DNA from: Archivesica marissinica
Lineage: Eukaryota > Mollusca > Bivalvia > Venerida > Vesicomyidae
DNA: 64,000 nucleotides
Reading direction: 5' to 3'
NCBI GenBank assembly: GCA_014843695.1
Contig: CM026404.1
Span: 600,601-664,600, forward strand
Part shown: positions 18,701 to 27,624 of the stretch, in pieces
How the letters are laid out: each line of letters opens with the position of its first letter
Numbering within the stretch: position 1 is the stretch's first letter
The notes under the pieces: generated by a model
Seen by the model: the letters and a program-made list of their open reading frames with translations, nothing else
Told to the model about the DNA's origin: nothing
The model's database searches: none
Program-made: the position numbers and the translations under genes

Positions 18701-20863
18701 TATACATCCCTCATCCCCCCATAGACATCCCTCACTCCATCATAGACATCCCTCACTACATCATAGACATCCCTCACTCCCCACATAGACATCCCTCACC
18801 CCCCCATAGACATCCCTCACTACATCATAGACATCCCTCACTACATCTATAGGTGTCTACATCCCTCGCTCCATCGAACGTGACTTTTACACTCGGAGAA
18901 TTGTATTATAGATATGTAAAGATTATAGTATTATATTCTTGATCAGTGATCTATTGTGTTTTCAGGAAGGGAAGGCAATTCGTAGATGAAAAAAGGAAAA
19001 TATCTTTGGAAAAAAGTGCAAAGTACGAACTAGAAAAAAGTACTGCAAGGTAATGACAATAATACAAACTAGAAAGAAGTACTGCAAGGTAATGGCAATA
19101 ATACAAACTAGAAAGAAGTACTGCAAGGTAATGACAATAATACAAACTAGAAAGAAGTACTGCAAGGTAATCACAATAATACAAAGCTCACTATAACAAC
19201 ACTTATTACAATAAGTAGTATCACTCGGAGAGATGCAAACACCCCACTCTGGGCTGACCGCCACGACCATGTGCCGTGACCGGTTTCACCAGACACAGAC
19301 AGATAGCCACACAGACAGACAGACACACACACAAACAGATACACACGCACGCACGCACGCACACACACACACACACACAGATAGATACACAGACAGACAC
19401 AGCTAAATAATAGACTGGGTTCCAGTCTGTGAGTGCAGAGTAGCCTGGGTTCCAGTATGTCAGTGCAGAGTAGCCTGGGTTCCAGTCTGTCAGTGCAGAG
19501 TAGCCTGGGTTCCAGTCTGTCAGTGCAGAGTAGCCTGGGTTCCAGTCTGTCAGTGCAGAGTAGCCTGGGTTCCAGTCTGTGAGAGCAAAGTAGCCTGGGT
19601 TCCAGTATGTGAGAGCAGAGTAGCCTGGGTTCCAGTCTGTGAGTGCAGAGTAGCCTGGGTTCCAGTCTGTCAGTGCAGAGTAGCCTGTGTTCCAGTCTGT
19701 CAGTGCAGAGTAGCCTGTGTTCCAGTCTGTGAGTGCAGAGTAGCCTGGGTTCCAGTCTGTCAGTGCAGAGTAGCCTGGGTATGAGTGCAGAATAGCCTGG
19801 GTTCCAGTCTGTCAGTGCAGAGTAGCCTGGATTCCAGTATGTCAGTGTAGAATAGCCTGGGTTCCAGTCTGTCATAGTCTGGGTTCCAGTCTGTGAGTGC
19901 AGAGTAGCCTGGGTTCCAGTCTGTGAGTGCAGAGTAGCCTGGGTTCCAGTCTGTGAGTGCAGAGTAGCCTGGGTTCCAGTCTGTCAGTGCAGAATAGCCT
20001 GGGTTCCAGTATGTCAGTGGAGAGTAGCCTGGGTTCCAGTCTGTCAGTGTAGAGTAGCCTGGGTTCCAGTCTGTCAGTGCAGAGTAGCCTGGGTTCCAGT
20101 CTGTGAGTGTAGAGTAGCCTGGGTTCCAGTCTGTGAGTGCAGAGTAGCCTGGGTTCCAGTATGTGAGTGCAAAGTAGCTGGGTTCCAGTCTGTGAGTGCA
20201 GAGTAGCCTGGGTTCCAGTCTGTGAGTGCAGAGTAGTCTGGGTTCCAGTCTGTCAGTGCATAGTAGCCTGGGTTCCAGTCTGTCAGTGCAGAGTAGCCTG
20301 GGTTCCAGTCTGTGAGTGCAGAGTAGTCTGGGTTCCAGTCTGTGAGTGCAGAGTAGCCTGGGTTCCAGTCTGTGAGTGTAGAGTAGCCTGGGTTCCAGTC
20401 TGTCAGTGCAGAGTAGCCTGGGTTCCAGTCTGTCAGTGTAGAGTAGCCTGGGTTCCAGTCTGTGAGTGCAGAGTAGCCTGGGTTCCAGTCTGTCAGTGTA
20501 GAGTAGCCTGGGTTCCAGTCTGTGAGTGCAGAGTAGCCTGGGTTCCAGTCTGTCAGTGTAGAGTAGCCTGGGTTCCAGTCTGTGAGTGCAGAGTAGCCTG
20601 GGTTCCAGTCTGTCAGTGCAGAGTAGCCTGGGTTCCAGTCTGTCAGTGCAGAGTAGCCTGGGTTCCAGTCTGTCAGTGCAGAGGTATTAATATCATTGTT
20701 ATATTTCTAGCCATGACTGAACATTCTTTTCAGAAATGCACAACCAGACCAGCAGCGCCTTCTATATAACCAGGGGACAGGAGAGAAAGATTTGGAAGAT
20801 ATGTCTATAGACAGTATTGCTACGCCAGGGCAAACCTTCCCGGAAAAGGAGTTAAGCACTTGA
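9668..20863 (+). CDS. DNAJC4: DNAJC4-like J-domain membrane protein (gene, 5 exons recognised, 5' end missing)
   Basis: Joining 9668-9788, 11121-11347, 12597-12788, 18966-19049 and 20734-20863 gives about 250 codons and a stop with consistent phases. Residues about 13-75 are a J domain (start TLYDILGV, catalytic loop HPD at 42-44). A linker follows, then one hydrophobic segment at about 160-176 (MLGVIFFLMILSGGVAY) and a charged C-terminal tail. This order, the single membrane span and the length match vertebrate DNAJC4 (about 240 residues), a poorly studied member of the family. By family knowledge the HPD loop stimulates Hsp70 ATPase; the partner and the membrane are unknown here. The first exon, expected to encode roughly 20 N-terminal residues, was not found. 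Three splice junctions are tandemly duplicated, and intron 3 holds two minisatellites and an assembly gap. Confidence 0.9.
9889..10364 (+). mobile_element. TTAA-flanked-type MITE, copy 1, right end lost
   Basis: Starts AAAGCGACACTACATC and shares its interior (GAATGTAATTTCCTATTATA, CGGTTTGTTGACATAACAAA, CTGTTTATTGATTCAATGTT, GGAAGAATTTGTAGTAGC) with 33472-34018 and 61219-61599. The right inverted repeat seen in those copies (GATGTAATGTCGCTTTA) is missing, because the 87-bp array begins about 35 bp short of where it should be. No coding capacity. Confidence 0.82.
10365..10680. repeat. 87-bp tandem repeat (3.6 copies)
   Basis: The unit begins CCCCGGGGTGGGGGAGGGGT and contains ACTCACTGTTTCC and GTAGTCCAGGAGGATTAC. 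Unit starts are at 10365, 10452, 10539 and 10626, exactly 87 bp apart. The minus strand of each unit carries ACA|GTGAGTAT, a good 5' splice-site consensus, preceded by an open stretch reading VILLDYLSTKETV. The array lies in DNAJC4 intron 1 on the opposite strand and replaces the end of a MITE. Confidence 0.95.
10771..11032 (+). mobile_element. tRNA-derived SINE, family 5
   Basis: A degenerate A box (GATTAAGGCGTCCGCC) and a B box (AGGTTCGAATCTC) are followed by a body with GCCGGTTGGTGAGCC, ACCTGGCGCCTGGCAT and GGTGTCTCGTAAGTC, and a tail with CTGTATAATAAACAAACAC. A minus-strand copy, split by another SINE, lies at 32896-33325. Confidence 0.8.
11069..11134 (+). repeat. 33-bp tandem duplication of the DNAJC4 exon-2 acceptor and HPD codons
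   Basis: 11069-11101 and 11102-11134 are near-identical 33-bp copies. Each contains ACTTATTTGCAG followed by TTTCACCCTGATTC. Each therefore carries a pyrimidine-containing AG acceptor and the codons for FHPDS. The distance is a multiple of three and no stop lies between, so either acceptor keeps the frame. Use of the upstream acceptor would add 11 residues and a second HPD. Confidence 0.95.
11121..11347 (+). CDS. DNAJC4: DNAJC4 exon with HPD motif and helices III-IV
   Basis: Begins in phase 0 with FHPDSDAKDK, the J-domain HPD loop, then helix III (EKFVKISKAYGVL), the KKLYDE region and an aromatic linker (HSQFYYHPRFYNDPKM). The donor is ATGAG|GTAATG, leaving in phase 2. The downstream acceptor of the duplicated pair (11120/11121) is chosen because it gives the usual J-domain spacing; the upstream acceptor (11087/11088) is also open and in frame. 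Confidence 0.9.
11468..11720. mobile_element. diverged copy C of the CAGGG MITE
   Basis: Shares ordered blocks with 5641-6292 and 21390-21684: ATAGTCGCCC, TACAATTTTTATACCAAATT, CACTGGCC, CAAATGTTGTATTTAATGGT and CCTATTTTGTTGA. Both termini are too diverged to set exact ends. It lies in DNAJC4 intron 2. Confidence 0.55.
12085..12295 (-). mobile_element. tRNA-derived SINE with a family-2-like tail
   Basis: Read on the minus strand, the head has ATAGCGCAGTGGTAGAAC (A box) and GAGTTCGAGCCC (B box). The other end (12090-12140) resembles the tail of SINE family 2 (AAGTTCTTAAAACTTATATT). A different tRNA head on a related tail suggests a chimeric or sister SINE family. Confidence 0.7.
12597..12788 (+). 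CDS. DNAJC4: DNAJC4 exon 3 with the transmembrane segment
   Basis: The acceptor is TTGTTTCAG and the exon enters with one base (AG|A = Arg). It encodes a linker (THAAKAWEANTG), an acidic/proline stretch and the hydrophobic helix MLGVIFFLMILSGGVAY followed by RQYQ. The donor is TATCA|GTAAGT at 12789. The exon's last 12 nt and the donor are the repeat unit of the array that follows directly. If splicing used a later copy of the donor, the frame would read CAG TAA and stop at once. Confidence 0.9.
12777..16067 (+). repeat. 28/24-bp minisatellite copying a 5' splice site (about 120 copies)
   Basis: The unit has core CAGTATCAGTAAGTAACC plus ATCCCATCGA (28 bp). A short form lacks GTAA (24 bp) and reads CAGTATCAGTAACC. 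The first unit overlaps the end of DNAJC4 exon 3 (TCGGCAGTATCA|GTAAGT), so each long unit is a complete copy of 12 exon bases plus donor. Variants CGG, CGA and CTA occur before CAG. The array continues into the N gap. Nearly all of intron 3 on this side is array. Confidence 0.97.
16068..17067. other. assembly gap (1000 N)
   Basis: Exactly 1000 N with a different tandem repeat on each side (28/24-bp on the left, 21-bp on the right). The boundary between the arrays and the size of DNAJC4 intron 3 are therefore unknown. Confidence 0.99.
17068..18870. repeat. 21-bp minisatellite in DNAJC4 intron 3 (about 85 copies)
   Basis: The unit is close to TCACTACATCATAGACATCC plus C. Copies between 17068 and 17650 are almost identical. 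From 17650 to 18870 variants with CACCCCCCATAG and ACACATCATAG become common, so the gap-proximal side is the most homogeneous. On the minus strand the 21-bp period reads as a heptapeptide repeat (DVYDVVR); this is an artefact of the period and not a protein gene. Confidence 0.96.
18966..19049 (+). CDS. DNAJC4: DNAJC4 exon 4 (charged tail)
   Basis: The acceptor is TTGTGTTTTCAG; CA|G completes a Gln codon. It encodes a charged helix (KGRQFVDEKRKISLEKSAKY) and ends at GCAAG|GTAATG in phase 2. This resembles the basic-acidic region that follows the membrane span in vertebrate DNAJC4. Its donor is repeated four times downstream. Confidence 0.87.
19029..19184 (+). repeat. 39-bp tandem repeat of the exon-4 donor (4 copies)
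   Basis: Copies start at 19029, 19068, 19107 and 19146 (ACTAGAAA, then AGTACTGCAAGGTAATGACA, then ATAATACAA). The first copy contains the real exon end and donor GCAAG|GTAATG. The next three carry the same donor, the last with GTAATC. In the exon frame each later copy is preceded by G TAA, an immediate stop. Confidence 0.95.
19313..19380. repeat. CA/CG-rich dinucleotide microsatellite
   Basis: Alternating purine-pyrimidine run of CACACA and GCACGCAC in DNAJC4 intron 4. Such runs can adopt Z-DNA. No function is inferred. Confidence 0.9.
19411..20684. repeat. 30-bp minisatellite (about 43 copies) sharing the end of a MITE
   Basis: The unit is TAGCCTGGGTTCCAGTCTGT followed by SAGTGCAGAG (S = C or G). 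The first 21 bases equal the terminus of the MITE at 28790-29044. The remaining 9 bases (AGTGCAGAG) are not in the MITE. C and G variants at one position alternate irregularly. Lies within DNAJC4 intron 4, ending about 50 bp before the last exon. Confidence 0.96.
20734..20863 (+). CDS. DNAJC4: DNAJC4 last coding exon
   Basis: The acceptor is CATTCTTTTCAG; AG|A completes an Arg codon. It encodes NAQPDQQRLLYNQGT and an acidic C-terminus ending FPEKELST with TGA at 20861-20863. No clear poly(A) signal follows closely; the first AATAAA on this strand is at about 21313, beyond a SINE. Confidence 0.87.
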
Positions 20864-20987
20864 CCGTTGGATATAGAAAATAAGTAAGCAATTTGGCTAT
20901 TGGTTTAAATATTATTTATTTCAGTATTTTACATGTTTTTTACATTTTATGTATATTGAGAATTAACATTTTACATATAAATTGACC

Positions 20988-21232
20988 ACCTACGTGGTCG
21001 AGTGGTTACGGTCGCTGACTTGTATACCACTGTAACCTATCATCACTGATGGTCACTGGTTCAAGCCCCGCTCAGGCCGTGTCTGTTTATATGATAAAGT
21101 TGGCAGTCGGAGGTTGGTGCACCAAGTTCTGGTTAACTGTTTGAACATGCCAACTAAAGGTGTTGCTAGGTAAACTGCTCGGCGATATAGCCCAAAATGG
21201 TGCTGATGCAGGCTTAACACCCGAACAATATG
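20988..21232 (+). mobile_element. tRNA-derived SINE, family 1, second copy
   Basis: Matches 9265-9543 along its length: CGTGGTCGAGTGGTTA, TTGTATACCACTGTAACC, TGGTTCAAGCCCCGCTCAGG, GGCGATATAGCCCAAAATGG and TGCTGATGCAGGC. It lacks a few internal bases around the anticodon stem. Confidence 0.87.
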
Positions 21233-21389
21233 AATTAACAGTAATAGATTGGATTAGATCGAAAAACGTATATTATTCTTTTCCCTAGTTTAACTATTGA
21301 TTTTGACCATGGAATAAATGTTATAGAACAGTAGCATGTCTGGAATTAGATATTAGACCATGGATTGGATGACACAGTCATCTCTAACA

Positions 21390-21684
21390 CAGGGATTATT
21401 CTAGAGGGCGATGTGGGCGAAATTGTCGCCCTAGGGACCCTGACTTCGCCCTCTGGGGGCCCCACTTCTCCCTTTTTTTGGTTTTTACGATTTTCAAACA
21501 AAATTTTGTCTAGTAAGATACACTGGCCCATTGTAAAGCACTCCATCTATTCAAATGTTGTATTTAATGGTTGTACTGTGCATTTTAACCCTATTTTGCA
21601 GAAGTATATTAAAGAACACCATTTAAGGACGCGATCGCGCACTTTCTCACTTCTCCCAAAAATTCTGACCTAGAATGAACCCTG
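21390..21684. mobile_element. CAGGG MITE, copy B, without internal array
   Basis: The left end CAGGGATTATTCTAG is inverted at the right end CTAGAATGAACCCTG. The flanks share CTAACA on both sides, compatible with a short target duplication. It contains the unexpanded stretch GTCGCCCTAGGGACCCTGAC then TTCGCCCTCTGG, the likely ancestor of the 27-bp array in copy A. No transposase. Confidence 0.82.
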
Positions 21685-22054
21685 CTAACAGCGGCAGTTT
21701 GTTGGTAAAAGTAGCTGCCCTGATCATTCTTTATGCCCTATCTTTGCTATTTCAAGAGATATAACTGTGTGTTGGAGGTTATACACTCTGTGTTGGAGGT
21801 TATACATACATACATATACATATCTGGTAGGAGGTCACGACCCCCTCTGTACTGTTACTCTGTGTGCAGTCCGTCCAGGTGGCGTATTGTTTCTCATTGA
21901 AATGTTTGTCTAGACTGTTTTTAAACGTGTTCATTGATGTTGCGTATAAAACTGTTCTCACAAGCTTAAGCAGTATGATTGGTCGAGTTTGAGAAGTGCT
22001 CTTGGGTCAACCAATAAGAAAGTTTGACTGCGAGTTTTAGATTGGAGGCGTTAC
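21685..22054. other. unique DNA with a two-copy 21-bp repeat
   Basis: Contains TGTGTTGGAGGTTATAC twice (about 21770-21812) followed by ATACATACATATAC. Otherwise no gene or element was recognised. Confidence 0.55.
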
Positions 22055-22346
22055 TGTGTGTTTTACGTTTATTTATCGTCGCTACTGGTTGCCCATATGA
22101 GCGACGCCTCCTGCAGAGACTAGTCATTTTAGATTTTTGGAGGATAGTGCAATGATACAGACAGAGACCCATTCCAGAGTCTCCTCTGCTTCTTTTACGT
22201 ACACGGTGTAAAGCACCGACACGAGACCTCGGTTTAAAGTTCATCTGAAAGACTGTTAATTTTATTAGGGTCAGACGGGGGATCGAACCTGCGATCACTG
22301 GATTACCAGTCCAGCGTGTTAACCACTGGACTACAGATCCGTCTGT
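22055..22346 (-). mobile_element. tRNA-derived SINE, family 3
   Basis: On the minus strand it reads CAGACGGATCTGTAG, GTGGTTAACACGCTGGACTG, B box AGGTTCGATCC, then a body with TTTAAACCGAGGTCTCGTGT, CGGTGCTTTACACCGTGTAC and CCATATGAGCGACG-type sequence near the tail. The body motif TTAAACCGAGGTC resembles a conserved central domain found in some animal SINE families (from memory). Other copies are at 25846, 31402, 45359 and 52667. Confidence 0.88.
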
Positions 22347-22743
22347 TGAGGTGTTACTGGTACTATTTAAATGTTTTATATTTTCAGATTTTCTACTAGA
22401 TGTAAAGAAGGATATGTGTATATGTGCTTATGGGAATGTTAGGCGAATATTTAAACAGTAAATTGGTTTCACATTGCAATGTGCATTGAAATTTCCTGTT
22501 CTGGAACATATTCACATACTTGTGTGTATTAACCAAGTAAGAATGTGCTTGTTTGATTGGTTTAAACAAGTCGTCCATACAATGGGTGAACGTGTTCTAG
22601 CAAACAAGCACATTAAATTTGCTTTACACCAAGTGTAAACTTTCGTTCTTATAACTTTAAAACTATGGGATAGGTTAAAGGCAGTCAAACTGCTAAGATC
22701 GCAATACGAAGTGCTAGATTCTCCATTTATATTCGAACTCCTG
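22347..22743. other. AT-rich unique DNA, nothing recognised
   Basis: No exon-like stretch, SINE box or tandem repeat was seen between the SINE and the short CGATATCACC repeat. Confidence 0.5.
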
Positions 22744-22803
22744 TGTATCGATATCACCGTATCGATATCACCATATTGATATCACTGTATCGATATCACC
22801 GTT
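22744..22803. repeat. short CGATATCACC tandem repeat (4 copies)
   Basis: Four imperfect copies of GTATCGATATCACC, one with an ATT variant. The unit includes the palindromes ATCGAT and GATATC. Confidence 0.85.
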
Positions 22804-22898
22804 CACATAATTATGCTGAAACTGCATAAAATTGAAACGCAGAGAAACATCATCCAGAACTGCCGGAATTGTTGTTTTCTTTTAATCCTATTTTATTA

Positions 22899-23074
22899 CA
22901 TACTCAATGTATTGTATACTACAATACTCAATGTATTGTATACTACAATACTCAATGTATTGTATACTACAATACTCAATGTATTGTATACTACAATACT
23001 CAATGTATTGTATACTACAATACTCAATGTATTGTATACTACAATACTCAATGTATTGTATACTACAATACAAA
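22899..23074. repeat. 24-bp minisatellite (about 7 copies)
   Basis: Seven near-perfect copies of TACTCAATGTATTGTATACT plus ACAA. Because 24 is divisible by three, all frames stay open briefly on both strands; these frames are not genes. Confidence 0.96.
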
Positions 23075-24338
23075 ACCAATGAACACACTTGTATTATTAT
23101 GTATGATATACAATGTATGGTTTGTTCGCGGCATTGTTTGCACAAGAATTGTCAATATAATTATGTTGATGCAAATTGGTCGGGCCGCAAGATTTAACAA
23201 CATTAGTTATGGCCCTCCCGTTTAGATTATATACGGTAGAATTGCCAAAGTTACGCAGCTCCAGTATTTTCAGAGCAAGAACTTATTGACCAATGGAAAT
23301 CCAGCATGCTATGATATATCTATTTTTACCATTTCTGGTTGGCCAATCATCTGTGGCAGGAAGAATCGCGAAAATATGTTACTTTTATATTAATGTAATT
23401 AATTATGTAATTAATGTTAAATCACAAAAAGTGTATGTGTGATTATTGTGAACGATTGTATTGATATATTGTATGTTTTGAGTTGCCGTTAATTTGATGT
23501 CCAAGCTTACTACTCAAAGGTGAATCATAAATACCCATTCAATAAGGTACATACCTCCATGTGCATTGAAAAATCACTTTACGCTAACTGTATTCAAAAC
23601 TTCAAAATATACTTAAATATATATACTTATATTTGCCAGTATTCCTATGTTCTATTTGAAAGGTGGCAGATTTTCTACCAGGCCCCTATACTAAATAATT
23701 GTAGCAAGGCGGACACTGCATTACATCATAGATATTTAATACTGACGGTAACTCTTGATGAAATTGTGCACACAGACTTGATGTCGCCAAGATGAGATTA
23801 CTTTTTCGATGTACTCGTTTTAATGTCCAACGGAGAAAACGTTTGACGAGTAAACAAACTAGTTTTTCACACAAACTACACCATGACATGACTTACACTG
23901 ACTTGCTGAAATATCGTGGACAGAATCTAAGAAATTCTTGAACCACTGATTGGATTAATATATGATTGAACGTTATTGCTCCCACTTTGGTTCCGTTTGT
24001 CATATTTTTATGTCGCTCTTTTTTATATGAAACCAAACATATTATAACTACACAATCTCATCCGAATTGTACTGAACATTTTACTTTCAAATCTCATTTT
24101 CACCAGAGCATGATATTATTTATATGTACATGTATAATGAAACCTCTTAAAGCAGAACCCATCAAAATCTGAAACTGTTTAAGTGGTACCAACCGCTCCA
24201 TTCCAGAAATAGGAGAACTTTGTGCACAATCTGTCGGTGTATAATAAAATATATAGAACTGACAAATTTTTATGAGGAATATATTACTTTGTCTGTTTGT
24301 CTGTATGCATCTCTGTGCAGAATTACCTGTATACCATC
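23075..24338. other. 1.26 kb intergenic DNA, no gene recognised
   Basis: Only short open frames, low similarity to anything recognisable, no tRNA-like boxes and no tandem structure. Lies between the convergent DNAJC4 and SMOC genes. Confidence 0.5.
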
Positions 24339-24874
24339 CTACCACTCAACCATAGAAGTCTGCAACCCAGTACCGGTCTACCACTCAACCACAGAAGTCT
24401 GCAACCCGTACCGGTCTACCACTCAACCACAGAAGTCTGCAACCCGTACCGGTCTACCACTCAACCATAGAAGTCTGCAACCCAGTACCGGTCTACCACT
24501 CAACCATAGAAGTCTGCAACCCAGTACCGGTCTACCACTCAACCATAGAAGTCTGCAACCCGTACCGGTCTACCACTCAACCACAGAAGTCTGCAACCCG
24601 TACCGGTCTACCACTCAACCACAGAAGTCTGCAACCCGTACCGGTCTACCACTCAACCACAGAAGTCTGCAACCTGTACCGGTCTACCACTCAACCATAG
24701 AAGTCTGCAACCCATACCGGTCTACCACTCAACCACAGAAGTCTGCAACCCGTACCGGTCTACCACTCAACCATAGAAGTCTGCAACCCAGTACCGGTCT
24801 ACCACTCAACCACAGAAGTCTGCAACCCGTACCGGTCTACCACTCAACCACAGAAGTCTGCAACCCGTACCGTT
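24339..24874. repeat. 38/40-bp minisatellite (about 14 copies)
   Basis: The unit contains CTACCACTCAACCACAGAAG, then TCTGCAACCCGTACCGGT. The 40-bp variant has CAGTACCGG, and ACC(A/T)AGAAG-type C/T variants alternate. No coding meaning. Confidence 0.95.
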
Positions 24875-25157
24875 CACCATTCATAATTACAGAGGTTTAT
24901 CTGTAGTGTTTACAGTTTGTGAAATGTGTACACGTTTTTAGTTTGCTTCAATAGTGTACTTGTATTTGATTGCATTTTATAATTATATACAAAACGTATG
25001 AGGATTTGTATCGTGTGACAATACAAATGGCAGGTGCCAGTGTAATTCTGTAACGGTTAACTTTATTATAAATCTTAATGTTTTTGGTTTATAATGTTTT
25101 ATTAGTTTATGTCGCTGCATTGGATGCATGTGGATTATGTTTATATTTGTTCAGTAC

Positions 25158-25316
25158 ACACGTACGCACGCATACATATCACACAAGCACACACACACAC
25201 ACAGGCGCACATACACACGCTCATACATGTACATGCACGCACGCACATGCACACACACATACCACATCACACACACCACACCACACACTACACCACACAG
25301 ACAGATAAACACACAA
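25158..25316. repeat. AC-rich low-complexity tract
   Basis: Imperfect (CA)n with ACGC, ACAT and ACCACACC variants over about 150 bp. The region just left (24875-25157) and right (25317-25675) is unique DNA without recognised features. Confidence 0.9.
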
Positions 25317-25675
25317 GTACTGAGTTAAGATCGATGTGTTTAAGATTTAAAAAAGTTTGAATATGAAGTTGTCAACTATTCAATAAATTGTTGAATTTCC
25401 TTCCAATTGTTGTTGTTAGCATTTTTAGCTCATCTGGCGAAAAGCCAAAGAAGCTGTTGTGAGAGATGTGTTATCTAGTTTCCCATGAATCAATGGTAGA
25501 AATTATTATAGAATCTTTGCAGCAGCCTCTACTAAACTGATGAAATGGAGTCAGAAACTAGGTCACTAGATGAACGAAAAGGAAAACCTTGAATGTCTTC
25601 TATGACCCAATAGGAATGTTGTTACATGTGGTTTGCTGTATCCTTACAACAGCTCTACCAATATTGTTCAGATAG

Positions 25676-25850
25676 GGGTCAATGGGGTCAAACGCTAGGT
25701 CACGGGGTCAAACACTTAGGTCACTGTGGTTCAAACACTAGGTCACTGGAGTCAAACACTAGGTCACTGGAGTCAAACACTAGGTCACTCAAGTCAAACA
25801 CTAGGTCACTGGAGTCAAACACTAGGTTACTGGAGTCAAACACTAGGCTA
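25676..25850. repeat. 21-bp minisatellite (about 8 copies)
   Basis: The unit is close to GGAGTCAAACACTAGGTCAC plus T; the first copies are diverged (GGGGTCAAACG). It abuts a SINE family 3 fragment on the right, whose CTACCGGTTGCCC end follows CACTAGG directly. Confidence 0.92.
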
Positions 25851-26037
25851 CCGGTTGCCCATATCAGCGACGCCTCCTGAAGAGATTAGTTATTTTAGAT
25901 TTTGGAAGATTGTGTATGATACAGACAGAGACCCATTCCAGAGCCTCCCCTGATTCTTTTACGTGCACGATGTAAAGCACTGACACGAGACCTCTGATTA
26001 AAGTCCCATCTGAAAGGCTGTTAATTTTATTGGACCA
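25848..26037 (-). mobile_element. SINE family 3 fragment (tRNA head missing)
   Basis: The minus-strand body and tail match the other family 3 copies (ACCGGTTGCCCATAT, CGACGCCTCCTGAAGAGATT, CAGACAGAGACCCATTCCAG, CATCTGAAAGGCTGTTAATT). The tRNA-like head is absent, so this is a truncated copy. Confidence 0.85.
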
Positions 26038-26470
26038 GTTATGTATACAACTTGCAAATCTTCTGAAATAGTAACCTGTGTACTGGGAAATACTAACCTG
26101 TGTACTGGGAAATCATGTCTGAATCGTTCTGGTTTTCCGAATGTTCTTGGGAGGACCACCGCCGTAACGTTCGCGTGGCCCCTATGTCGGCTCCCTTCCG
26201 AGGCGCATTATACATGTACTTTATATTGAGAAAAGTCCGAAATGATATTACACAACTATTCATCGTATTTTATTCCTTCTAGACAACAATTGTTATACAG
26301 CATTAACAAAATTACAACATAGACGAATAATTAACATAGAAATACATTGCAAATGGCGGATAATACAAACGGGGGATAACTCTTCAACACAACATTTAAT
26401 GCCAGCCATTAATACAATGCAGTCTGTTTTAGTTCGTTAGTCTATGCATATTATGTGGTAGGGGGAGGGA
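26038..26470. other. unique DNA, nothing recognised
   Basis: About 430 bp. A 20-bp direct repeat (ACCTGTGTACTGGGAAAT, about 26070 and 26097) is the only structure seen. Confidence 0.5.
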
Positions 26471-26740
26471 GGCTCGGTGGTTGAGTGATTAAGGACGTTG
26501 GTTTTCAAATCACTGGCCAATCGTCGCTGTAGGTTCGAATCCCAATGTAGGTGTCGAATTCTTTCATGTGAGGATGCTATCCAACTGACTTACGGAAGGT
26601 TGGTGGTTCTACCCTCGTAACCGTCCATGCCTGGAATACTGCTCGGAGGGGCACTCGGTCGGGGCCTTACGCCACCAATGAGGAATAGCTGAAGAGTCGA
26701 CATATGACCTAAACTGTACCACTCAAATCCCCCACAAACA
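26471..26740 (+). mobile_element. tRNA-derived SINE, family 4 (bivalve-type)
   Basis: The A-box region GGTTGAGTGATTAAGGACG and B box GGTTCGAATCCC are followed by CTTTCATGTGAGGATGCTAT, CTTACGGAAGGTTGGTGG, CTCGGAGGGGCACTCGGTCG and CGACATATGACCTAAACTG. The order of these blocks resembles a SINE common in heterodont bivalves, by memory only; this is the main clue to the organism. Confidence 0.88.
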
Positions 26741-26799
26741 AGCAAGCAAACACATTTATTACAAGTTTACACCTTTATATTTTATTTCTGGTCGTCACG

Positions 26800-26905
26800 A
26801 GGGAGGGCGAAGTTGATTAGCTTAAGAACATCACCACAGTGGTTCTGACGAGGTTCGAACCCGTAACGATTCAATGACAAATGAATGTCAAATCGCTGCG
26901 TATAT
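26800..26905 (-). mobile_element. tRNA-like SINE head fragment
   Basis: The minus strand contains GGGTTCGAACCTCG (B box) preceded by a possible tRNA-like arm. No A box or complete SINE body was recognised, so the class is uncertain. Confidence 0.45.
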
Positions 26906-27064
26906 GTGGACAGACTGTGTGCATGTATAGGAAATGCATACTACATGCAAGCATGTGTAGCATACCTCCGTGTTGGTAGCATCTAAAGACAATTTAAATG
27001 CATTTGAACCTGTTAAGGACAAGTTCAGTTTATCATTCACATGTGAGGTCTGACTGTACGTTGG

Positions 27065-27345
27065 ACTGCGCTCTTCCGCGGAAGTGCAGTTAACAGGGGA
27101 CGGTGGTAAGAATTGCATACTTATATACGATACGTCCACGGAAGCGCAGTTAACAGGGGACGGTGATACAAATTGTATACTTATATACGACACTTCCGTG
27201 GAAGTGCAGTTAACAGGGTGGTAAGAATTGTATACTTATATACGACACTTCCGTGGAAGTGCAGTTAACAGGGTGGTAAGAATTGTATACTTATATACGA
27301 CACTTCCGTGGAAGTGCAGTTAACAGGGTGGTAAGAATTGTATAC
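27065..27345. repeat. about 55-bp minisatellite with 16-bp palindromes (5 copies)
   Basis: The unit contains CACTTCCGTGGAAGTG, CAGTTAACAGG and GAATTGTATACTTATATACG. The first two copies are longer (GGGGACGGTGGTAAG) and more diverged. CACTTCCGTGGAAGTG is an interrupted palindrome made of two opposed CTTCC/GGAAG cores. Last copy is truncated. Confidence 0.93.
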
Positions 27346-27624
27346 GACACGACAACTGCAACGATCCTGCGAACTGACGGGCATCAACTAAACTTATATA
27401 TAAAACAATAAAGTATTTATGTTAACACAAATATGAAATGGTCATTAATATAACAATATGAAAACAATGTAGCACAATAAACTGAGCTTACGTGCTTCTC
27501 TCTATTCTTGAATAGTTTTAGGATGCAGTAAGCTAATTAGCAGTGTGTTTGGGCTGTCGACATTTCTCTTAGACACTCCAAGATGAGATTGCATTATACT
27601 ATTGCAGTTTGTATGTCTCACATG
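27346..27624. other. unique DNA, nothing recognised
   Basis: AT-rich, no exon or element identified. Confidence 0.5.

Noticed and set aside
20167..20769. 200-codon frame with WVPVCECRVA repeats
   Set aside because: Reading of the 30-bp MITE-tip array; it also overlaps the last DNAJC4 exon in another frame.
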